DNA of 64,000 bases, taken from NCBI GenBank assembly GCA_947652605.1, contig OX393579.1, positions 372,001 to 436,000 on the forward strand, read 5' to 3'. The position numbers were made by a program, and so were the translations under genes. A model generated the notes under the pieces. That model ran no database searches and was not told the origin of the DNA. It saw nothing but the letters and a program-made list of their open reading frames with translations. Origin of the DNA: Elmis aenea. Taxonomy: Eukaryota; Arthropoda; Insecta; Coleoptera; Elmidae. This document shows positions 39,700 to 47,503 of this stretch, one piece after another (position 1 is the first letter of the stretch; every line of letters starts with the position of its first letter).

Positions 39700-39894
39700 T
39701 TAGCATGGGCATGGCGGTGGACAGCATGGTGGTGGGCAGCATGGAGGGCAACATGGTTGTACTACAGGTACAAACACACAAGGCTGTGGGCAACACGGAA
39801 CACATAAAGGAGCACATGGGCAAGGCGGTGGTGGGCAACATGGACAAACTGGTATGGGGACACAGCAACTAGGAGCTGGGCAACAGCAAGACAT
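39700..39894 (-). CDS. Cys/Pro-rich small protein A (Mst-like, putative sperm protein)
   Basis: 64 aa, beginning MSCCCPAPSCC and ending PPPCPC, with about 22 Cys and even more Pro. It shares the frame PIPVC...PCPC...CPQPCV-PVVQPCC with gene B at 40354, so the two are paralogues. Composition and size resemble the Drosophila Mst84D/Mst87F male-germline proteins and mammalian SMCP, which form disulphide-linked structures in sperm tails; function here is inferred from composition only. A conserved element lies about 26 bases upstream of the ATG (39920-39948). A GTAAGTGC donor-like motif follows 13 bases after the stop. An antisense frame across the same bases is a shadow of the repetitive composition. 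Confidence 0.75.
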   Translation of the reverse strand: MSCCCPAPSCCVPIPVCPCCPPPPCPCAPLCVPCCPQPCVFVPVVQPCCPPCCPPPCCPPPCPC

Positions 39895-39919
39895 TTTTTT
39901 GGTTTTATTTTAACGTTTT

Positions 39920-39948
39920 TTCAACTTAAAATTTTGGTAATAGCCGAA
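39920..39948 (-). promoter_or_regulatory. Conserved 5' element of Cys-rich gene A
   Basis: On the minus strand it reads CCAAAATTTTAAGTTGAA, preceded by TTCGGC. A 17-bp core (plus strand TTCAACTTAAAATTTTG) is identical upstream of gene B at the same distance from the start codon (26 and 25 bases). The ACCAAAATTT part resembles the ACATCNAAATT translational control element that I recall from Drosophila Mst 5' UTRs. It may be a promoter or a 5' UTR control site. Confidence 0.5.
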
Positions 39949-40353
39949 TATTTTATTGAGACAGATTTGGAAGCGTCTGTCTGCGGTGGAAGTTACAGCA
40001 ATAATAATTTGTTTACGTTACCATGATGGAGATGTTGAAAATTTGTTTAGCCTACCACGAATTTATAATATTTCCAAAAAAAAAGTGCTGCTTCATAGAG
40101 ATTTTGATAATTATTAATCTGACGTGAACAGAGGGGAAACAGATTTTAATCAATAGAGTAATAATTTACAAAGGCTTATAGACACGTTGCTTCACAAAAT
40201 ACTACTGCTCTCAAAATACCAATAAAATGATGTTAAAAATCATAAGTAACAGCAATTTTAAATAATTTATGTCTCCGTTTTATTAAAATTGAAATTGAAT
40301 TACTTAAATTATCCGATTAGATAAAAAAAAATAAAAATAATTGCGCACTTACT
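39949..40353. other. Spacer between Cys-rich genes A and B
   Basis: Promoter region of gene A and 3' flank of gene B. A minus-strand AATAAA at 40284-40279 lies about 70 nt after the gene B stop. No other feature. Confidence 0.5.
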
Positions 40354-40545
40354 TTATGGGCAAGGACAAGGGCATGGGCATGGTGGACATGAAGGAAGAC
40401 ATGCATTGCAACAAGGCTGCACCACAGGTAGGTACACGCAGGGTTGTGGGCAAGTTGGAACCAAAAAAGGACCACATGGGCAAGGAGGGGAACAACAATT
40501 ACATACAGGTATAGGAACAGCACAAGAAGGTGGACAACAAGACAT
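40354..40545 (-). CDS. Cys/Pro-rich small protein B (paralogue of A)
   Basis: 63 aa starting MSCCPPSCAVPIPVC and ending in a PCPCPCP run, with about 18 Cys. Collinear with protein A (PIPVC, PCPCGP, CPQPCVYLPVVQPCC). A GTAAGTGC motif begins 2 bases after the TAA, at 40352-40345. The equivalent motif is a working splice donor in gene C, so the stop here falls just before an ancestral donor. A nearby AATAAA suggests the transcript may simply end instead. Likely a structural protein of the male germline by analogy with Mst proteins; expression data would be needed to confirm. Confidence 0.75.
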   Translation of the reverse strand: MSCCPPSCAVPIPVCNCCSPPCPCGPFLVPTCPQPCVYLPVVQPCCNACLPSCPPCPCPCPCP

Positions 40546-40569
40546 TTTACTTGTTTTTCTGGGGATAAC

Positions 40570-40599
40570 TTCAACTTAAAATTTTGATCATTCGCCGAA
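40570..40599 (-). promoter_or_regulatory. Conserved 5' element of Cys-rich gene B
   Basis: On the minus strand it reads TTCGGCGAATGATCAAAATT followed by TTAAGTTGAA. It shares an exact 17-bp core with gene A at 25 bases from the ATG. ATCAAAATT matches the ATCNAAATT part of the Drosophila Mst translational control element as I remember it. Confidence 0.5.
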
Positions 40600-41708
40600 A
40601 AATTTTTGACTGTTGATTTGATGATTTGTTTACGTAACTAAAACAAACACGAATGTATTACCATAGATAATTATATATTGGTATGAAACTGTGTTTTTAA
40701 ACCATAATGTTTTAAATAGCCCATAACACAAACTTAAACTAAATATATTTCAATTTTGAATCCCTTTTGATTTCTTCATAATAAATATGAACTCAGGAAT
40801 TAAATATCCAGTTTTTATTTTTTAAGAATGAAAGAAATTGTGACAGTTATGGACGCAGTGGTGAATAAACCGTGTTCAAATATAATTACATATATTTAAT
40901 GTTAACCTCTACCTCAATTGCTGTTTTCACGTTTTTGTAATTACAGTAATTTCCAAGCTATTACAAAAAATTCAGATTAGGCTAACATCACAAATTGTGT
41001 ATAATTTACTGTTATTAATTGCTTGTTATATATTTTTTATTTAACGAAGTGTCAAAAGTAAGACGTTTTTCTGGTGGCTTTTGGCAATCAAAAATAAAAT
41101 TTAAGATTTTTTAAAATAGCTCTGAATTAATTTGAATAGTTGTGTCAATTAACGTACAAAGGGTGGAGATATACTCTCGTTACTCACTATTTCAACAATT
41201 TTTTTTTGCATTTTTTAAAAAATCTGCTCGGCTTCAAAATGAGCTATTCATTTTATCTTATAATTATTGATATTTTTGAAATGTACGTCTAAATAAAATT
41301 GTTGAAATGAAGAAAATTAATTAGGATCTTTTGATTGCTGTACAAATGAAACTTAATTTTTAAATTTTCAACGTAAAACAAGTCAATCTTCACCTATGTT
41401 TGTTAAATATGTAGGATGATAGAATAATTTATTGAAAACAGCAAATATTTTCCATCAATTTTATATTTTATTAAGCATTAATAAAAAACCTTAATTATTC
41501 GCATACAGTATTTATTTATAAACCATTACGTTTACAGTTTTTAATAATGTATTTTACACATGAATTTTGTCAATTTTATTCCAAAACAGTTGTAGTAATG
41601 ACGTATTTTGAGTGGGGTTTTCAAAAACCTTTTTTGTCATCGATGTCTTGGATGCCATTTCTTTTACAGTTCAAACGCACGGCACGACGGGGGAACTATG
41701 AAGTTTCA
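40600..41708. other. Spacer between Cys-rich genes B and C
   Basis: About 1.1 kb of AT-rich sequence. It contains the 3' UTR of gene C, with a minus-strand AATAAA at 41580-41575 about 130 nt after the stop. I see no other gene or repeat. Confidence 0.5.
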
Positions 41709-41945
41709 TCAGCACTGAAATAAATTATTTTTAAAATTAAGTCACAATGATTTGCGTGCACTTACTTTTGGAGGGCAACATGGTGGGCAACATGGTCCGC
41801 AGCAAGGGGCACAGCACGGCATACAACAAGGTGCGCAGCAGGGCACACAACAGGGCACGCAACAAGGCACGCAACATGGGGCACAACAACATGGAGCACA
41901 ACATGGAGCACAACATGGACCACAGCAAGGAGGGCAGCAAGACAT
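41709..41945 (-). CDS. PCC-repeat protein C, about half cysteine
   Basis: Two exons, 41945-41766 and 41714-41709, separated by a 51-bp intron with donor AAAA|GTAAGTGC and acceptor TTATTTCAG. The product is 61 aa: MS followed by about 14 tandem x-Pro-Cys-Cys units (x = P, G, A, V, M) and ending PPKC, with about 30 Cys. Reading through the donor would instead give a KVSARKSL tail. The last exon holds only a Cys codon and TGA. Composition resembles keratin-associated and Mst sperm-tail proteins; such tetrapeptide arrays expand and contract easily. Antisense frames rich in Gln-His-Gly on the plus strand are shadows. A partial form of the A/B 5' element (AAAATTTTCAAGTT on the minus strand) lies near 41984-42000. 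Confidence 0.75.
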
Positions 41946-42326
41946 TTTGTAGATGTTGTCGGGTTACTGTACTTGTAATAAAAACTTGAAAATTTTGAAA
42001 CTTTTCCAAAAAAAATTAAGAAAATTGGGAGTGATTTTAAAAGCGTCTGACTATGGTATCAGTTACTACAACAAATGACAATGTTTTAAGCGTTGCTAGG
42101 AATATTTTGTTATCAGGAGTACCTTGATAACTTTCGTGTTGTGATAAAACATGTTGCCTTGAAAAATAAAAAAATTCGGTGCAATGATTTTGGTTTAAAA
42201 ATAAAACAAAAGTAAAAGTAAACAAAATTTCCTTTCAAAATTCACGTAGACACGTTTTGTATTTTTCGACTTATTTTTTAAAATTTTCGTTTAATCTAAA
42301 TTATTGGTTAAATATAAATAATAGAT
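41946..42326. promoter_or_regulatory. Divergent spacer between genes C (-) and D (+)
   Basis: 381 bp separates the start codons of two head-to-head Cys-rich genes, so it probably carries both promoters. It includes a minus-strand TTCAAAATTTTCAAGTT near 42000-41984 and a plus-strand TTAAAATTTTCG near 42277. Both share the AAAATTTT core of the element seen upstream of genes A and B. Confidence 0.45.
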
Positions 42327-43641
42327 ATGGGTTGTTGTGGTAAAAAACCAGGTTCCTTATTAAATCAACTAAAAGAAGTGGTGAATCAAATAGACGATGG
42401 CGGGTAGGTTCACGTAATTAATTAATTAATTTTCACCTAATAAGAATCAGGATAAAAGAGCTGTTTAGTTCTTATGTAGCTTATTTATTCATATTGAAAA
42501 TATTTTAGCTGGATAATAATAAATATGGCATAATTTTTGAAAATATTTTTGCATTTAATAGTTCATGTGTAATTTGATAGTCGAGGTGTAAATGAAAGAT
42601 AAAAAATCGTTAAACGCGTCTTTCTTTAAACAAAATGAGCTTTTTCAATTTAATAATTTACTTTTTCAATTTAATAATTTACTTTTTGATAATTCTTAAA
42701 TATTACTTGCTAATATTAAACATAAGTTAAAGTAGATGGGTCAGTAATTAAATGGAAATAGCAATTTAATAAATTGCATTAATAACTTTAATTATTTTAA
42801 ATTTTACAATAATTGTTTGGTGTTTAAAAAATAATTTGTAAATTATTATTGTTATTATTTAAATAAGCACTGTATGTCTTTTTTTTTTAAAATTGTAGTT
42901 GCTGCCCTCCACCAAAATGTTGCGCCCCATGTTGTCCAGCACCATATGCATATGCTGAATGTTTTATGAATTTCCCCCCCCCAATATGTCCACCAACGAG
43001 AGCTGAACCTGTTAAACCGTTACAGTTGCCATGTCCCAAACCTTGTCCGGAGGTAATTTTTTAAATAAAAAACATTTGAACTAATTGAAATTTTTTAAAA
43101 ATCGTTAATTAAGTACATATTTATTATTAGGTAAATTACAAAAATTTTCGAAATAAGATGCATGTAAATGCAAAGTCCCAGTTTGCAAGTGTCAGGTTCT
43201 AATAATAATTATCACACAATTTTTTTAAAGGCCCCCCGTGACCCAGAACAAGATTTCAAAACTAGATATTCAAATTTTTATAATAACTATAATATTGACT
43301 TCCACAATCCACCCCAAACCTGTTGTTACCCAAGTACCGATTGTAACAAAAAAGAGAAGCCCAATGATTGTGATGCGGGGTGTCCCACTGGATTTAAACC
43401 ATGCAAAATGAAGCTAACACCTCCACCCTTCTGCCATCCATATGGGGTCTGGTGCGCTCAGATACAACCGTGTCCCCCGAAACCTAAAAAGCGTGTAAGT
43501 AATTTTTATGAACCTGGAGAATGCAAACGGCCATGTTGCAAGCACTGGAAACCCAAGGAACCTTGCAAATATGATGACCCGTGCAAGGCACATTGCTACG
43601 ATCATCCTGTAGGAATAAAACCATCTGGCCGCTATCCATAA
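42327..43641 (+). CDS. Cys/Pro-rich 213-aa protein D (three exons)
   Basis: Exons 42327-42403, 42899-43052 and 43231-43641 join in frame (642 bp, 213 aa). The N-terminus MGCCGKKPGSLLNQLKEVVN could be lipidated at Gly2 or Cys3/4. It is followed by CCPPPKCCAPCCPAPYAYAE, a Pro-rich stretch (FPPPICPPTRAEP), then an aromatic/Asn-rich region (YSNFYNNYNIDF) and a C-terminal part with spaced single and paired Cys (KRPCCKHWKPKEPC, DDPCKAHCYDHP); about 27 Cys in all. No known domain is recognised. It lies head to head with gene C and shares the CC-P-CC motif, so it is probably co-regulated with the cluster. A GTAAGT inside exon 3 (43495) is read through because the frame stays open and similar in composition. 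An AATAAA lies at 43855-43860. Confidence 0.72.
42640..42681. repeat. Tandem duplication of a 21-bp unit
   Basis: The unit CTTTTTCAATTTAATAATTTA occurs twice in direct succession in intron 1 of gene D, followed by a partial third copy (CTTTTTGATAATT). Confidence 0.85.
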
Positions 43642-43854
43642 CTAGTTTTACAGTAATCAGTACATATTGGCACTTTTTTTGTTTTTAGTGTTAACTGAGC
43701 AGAGGTGAAACCGATGTTCTATGATTGTAAAAGTATTAGAGTATCGTCTGTCTTTGTGGAACATTAATTTTTAAATTATTCTATGTTTGTCCATTCTCCT
43801 AGTGAAGTTTTTAATTGTATGTGCTGTCAAGAAATGTATATATGTAAGAATAAG

Positions 43855-43880
43855 AATAAATCTTTTTATACAGTTTTATT
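43855..43880. terminator. Opposed polyadenylation signals of gene D (+) and HMGXB4 (-)
   Basis: AATAAA at 43855-43860 on the plus strand lies about 215 nt after the gene D stop. AATAAA at 43880-43875 on the minus strand lies about 95 nt after the HMGXB4 stop. Cleavage 10-30 nt downstream of each would make the two transcripts overlap tail to tail. Confidence 0.6.
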
Positions 43881-43975
43881 TTTCTTAAAACCAAATTTGT
43901 TTAAACTAATAAATAAATAGTTTTCTGTACACACAAGTATTAACGTAATAATTATCGGGAACATGCTAATTAATA

Positions 43976-46971
43976 TTATAAGCCAGGCATTATAAAAGCT
44001 ACGTTGTCTAAAATTGTGCTCAATTGGTCGGTGGTGCAACTGCTTTCTTGAAGCTCTGGTATTTGCTGGGTTAGACACAGAAGAGGACCTAGAGCGCACA
44101 ACAATGAATCCAGCAGAACTGATAGGCTACCGGAGACCGCTATTTGGCCCTGTAACAAAAAAATTACCCGTTTTGGCAATCAAATATTAAATTTAAAATT
44201 GATTACCTCATGTTCTTTTAGTCTTTCCCCAATAATGGTCAAACTCTCGCCCAAGAGTTTTAAATGTGCCGCAACGTCTATCGGTTTGATGCCTCCAACT
44301 TTACTAATAAGAGATTCTTTAGCACGTGGACTCGGGGGTGATATATTGACGTTTCCAACAAAGGACGGTATGCCTAGCTGATAGGGTACCAAAGGGCCTG
44401 GTGTCGCTCTACCTCCGCCGCTGCTACCTCCTTTCTTGTTAATAAATTTGCTGTTGCCAACTTTGCCCGTGCTCCTGAATTTTGGATCTTGTTGCTCTGC
44501 AAATGGTTTTGAATTCAAGCGTTTAGCGCGACGTTGCCAAATGAACTTTTCAGTAGAAGGCACAGTGGCCCAAAGTTCACCTAAACGTTTAGATATTTGC
44601 GAAAAATCCATGTCTGGATTTGATTTTAAAAGATCGGCACGGATATCACGCGCCCATAACATGTATGCAGTAAATCGTGTTTTACCTAAACAAAGACAAT
44701 GTCATTTGTAAGCAAGATAATTTTCGTAAATTGTTAAGTACCTTTATCCTTCCTTTGTGCTTTTGCCCTTCCAATGATCTTTCCGTCCTTGATGACCAAT
44801 CGTTTTTTCGCTGATTTTTCCATCATATAAAGGCTCTGGCTAGCAGAATTTTCTCCTTCAGAACCGAGTCTATGAAATCCCACACTGTCACTCACTGTTT
44901 CATCAAAATCACTTTCAGAGCCCATTGAATCCTCGCTCGAGTCCGGATTATTTGTGTCTTCATACTGATCACTGCCGTAGTCAGACCCACTTGGTGGAGG
45001 GTCGAAATCTTCATAATCATAATCTTGTTTAATTTCGTTTTCAACTTTCACAAATACCTAAACAACCATTTTTTTGAAAAGTACTGTTCATTAAATACAT
45101 TTTAAAAATGGTACCTCTTCCGTTTTTTGTGGTGATGCATGTGGTTTTTCCTTACGAGGTGACATTAGCTCAAAGGAATCCGGTTGCTTCTTTTGTAAAG
45201 GGGTTTGTCTTTTGTAGCTTCTCTCTATTTCATCAGGGGACTCGAAATCCATCAGCTTTGATGATTTTTTACGGACTCGACCACTTCTAGACACTCCTGT
45301 TACCTCCAAATCTGCAAATGCATAAAATAATTAATGATAAAAAATATAATCAGTAACCTTTCCAAATATCATGCCTACAGCATTAAAACATACGATGTAA
45401 ACCTCATAAAATAATTACTGCCAGTTAGACAGTTATTGGAATATTAGCAAATTATAAAATAATAATTTATACAGACGCTTTATCAAGTAACCTATTATTT
45501 TAGTCACCTTTGAATTAGATAGTTGTCCTGTAATGTATAAATCAAAGACCTTAGATTGTAAATGAAGTGAACATAATTCATAGCATAATTGGAATCTACA
45601 TTCAAACAATTATAATTTTTGGGAATTGATTTATTTGTATACATAAAAAATTAAAACATATAACAAATCAAAAGTAATCATCATTCGTCTTGTTTCCAAC
45701 CATCATCGTCACTTAAAAACCGCCGTTTGACTGTTGTATTCATGTAAGGTCTTAACGCCCATTCGGTATCCGCAGCTTCAACATTATCCAATGTTCCGAG
45801 TTTAATTTCATACAAGCGCAATTGAAATCGTGGTCCAACTTCATTGAGTTCCACCTAAAACCAGAAAAAAATGTAATGTCTCCTTATATTTCATGCAGCT
45901 TTGATACTTACTTTGCGATCTATCGATGTATACGTGTGATGTCTAAAACTAATGTAGTCGTCATGATTAGCGAATGTAATAACTCGTTTCGAATCCTCTT
46001 TGGGCACAGGATATAAATATTTTAGTATTGACATCACACGATTGCCTAATTTTGTTTTAAAATTGTGGAATACTAAATGTGGATACTGTTCTGACATGGT
46101 TCCAATATTCGGTATGTCGTGTCTCATAACAACATCAGACATGTTAAAGTATGCCGTAGGACCGTATGGTAAGTGACAAATAATGAGGCCGTCAGGTTCT
46201 CCTCTGTGCTCATGAACGATTATAAAATCTGTTACATCATTTGCACGACATGCATGAATCAGTTGCTTCATTTCGTAGTTACCACGATTCATACGTTGGG
46301 CATTTGGATAAATTAAACGTAGTTCTTTAACAAACATTTTAAGTCTTGAACTGGGGTCTCGTGATGTCGTAATGACTATTTTGGGATCTTCAACACCGGC
46401 ATATCTGTATTCATCGTCTTGAGAGTTCGCTAACGTACCACCACTTTCGCCACCTAATTGTGCTACAGCTTGAGGGCCTCCATCTTCCCATTCCAGTTTC
46501 TTCTGATAATGTAAAGCTTTTTTCTGCAGGTCCCCATGTATGGGGATGTTTTCATCCAAACTACGTTTAATACGATCTTTTTTATTTTGGATGCTTTTCT
46601 GACGGTCCTCTACTGTTTTTCGATAAAGATATTCTCGACGTAAACGTGCTTGTCTTCTCAACATGTTAATTACAAGGTTAAGACTTTAAAATAATAAGAA
46701 AACACAAATATTCACTTGACGTAAACAAAACCGCATAACCTACAAAATTACACGATGCGTACCACTACTGCCACCTGTCAGTAATTACTGGTAATAATAT
46801 TTGTTGACATTTATTATGAATATTAGTTCATTTTTAAAACAAAAACTAATTTCGAACGTTCAAATCACAATATTTAATACAGAGAGAGCTACATTATCAA
46901 GTTAGAAGTTAGAGAATACCATTTAAAGATTTACCTTCAGTTTTTACTTTTTTAGCTGGGAGGTTTTCCAT
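43976..46971 (-). CDS. HMGXB4: HMG-box protein, HMGXB4 homologue
   Basis: Nuclear HMG-domain protein; the vertebrate homologue (HMG2L1) is a transcriptional regulator. Exons 46971-46935, 45311-45115, 45057-44742, 44685-44207 and 44149-43976 give 1203 bp, or 400 aa, in frame. The N-terminus has basic [20 protein letters not shown], similar to the vertebrate start. An acidic Asp/Ser/Glu region ([10 protein letters not shown]) follows, then one HMG box (about 187-250: [14 protein letters not shown] ... [17 protein letters not shown] ... [11 protein letters not shown]). The conserved C-terminal block ([38 protein letters not shown]) ends in [11 protein letters not shown] at the extreme C-terminus, as in vertebrates. 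The first exon is tiny ([12 protein letters not shown]) and rests on phase and position. Its 1.6 kb intron contains the whole IMP4 gene on the same strand. Confidence 0.92.
45681..46664 (-). CDS. Imp4: IMP4, U3 snoRNP component (Brix domain)
   Basis: Nucleolar protein of the small-subunit processome needed for early 18S rRNA cleavages, acting with MPP10 and IMP3. Two exons, 46664-45912 and 45854-45681, give 927 bp, or 308 aa (human 291). It begins with the signature [17 protein letters not shown], a charged coiled N-terminal segment. The Brix domain (about 90-285) contains [75 protein letters not shown] and [20 protein letters not shown]. The C-terminus is short and acidic (DDDGWKQDE). AATAAA lies at 45635-45630, 46 nt after the stop. 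It is nested in HMGXB4 intron 1 on the same strand, so its promoter must lie within about 270 bp (46665-46934). Confidence 0.97.
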
Positions 46972-47503
46972 GGTATCTCTAGCTGTTCTGCACTTCTAAA
47001 CAACTTCTTTAATTTAATTTTCACTTGTATTTGGTAATAAAGCGATGATAAATACGTATTTAGATGTAAACATAAATAGACTCAAACACTACTGAACATA
47101 GCTATGTATTGTGTTCTGTTCTCAGCTAAATCTGAGAACAGAACCAACTTTGAATTCCAGCTAGCTTCACAGTGGAGTTATCACCAGTGGCGGCGGATGT
47201 AGGTAGGATGGGGTATTTTTACTATGAAGTCGATGGATTTAAAATACTTTTATAAGAATATTAGGTACAGTGTAATAATGAAATAGTTAAATAAATTTAA
47301 TTTGTTCAATTAGTATGCCAAATATATAATATCTAATAAATTAAATTCTGGCGAAATAAAAAAAGTGAGTATTGCAATTTAATGTTTATTTTACGATGTC
47401 ACATTTGTAATCACAGCTCAACTTAATACAGAAACTTATTACTTAATATCTTAATTGGCAAATTAAATAAACACTATTTGGTGAATATTTTATTTCAAAC
47501 ATG
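46972..47503. other. Spacer: HMGXB4 promoter and DCAF15 3' flank
   Basis: Contains a candidate DCAF15 polyadenylation signal on the minus strand (AATAAA at 47390-47385, about 115 nt after the stop) and a perfect hairpin at 47113-47144. Confidence 0.55.
47113..47144. repeat. Perfect 13-bp stem, 6-nt loop hairpin
   Basis: GTTCTGTTCTCAG (47113-47125) and CTGAGAACAGAAC (47132-47144) are exact reverse complements around the loop CTAAAT. It lies about 140 bp upstream of the HMGXB4 ATG and could be a promoter palindrome or a small repeat. It is not followed by a T-run that would suggest a terminator. Confidence 0.85.

Noticed and set aside
41747..41989. Plus-strand frames rich in Gln, His and Gly opposite the PCC-repeat gene
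   Set aside because: They are the antisense reading of a tandem repeat whose period is a multiple of three, so all frames stay open. The minus strand has the promoter element, splice sites and poly(A) signal.
43495..43500. GTAAGT inside exon 3 of Cys-rich gene D as a splice donor
   Set aside because: The reading frame continues with the same Cys/Pro/Lys character to a stop at 43641, and no acceptor precedes the poly(A) signal convincingly.
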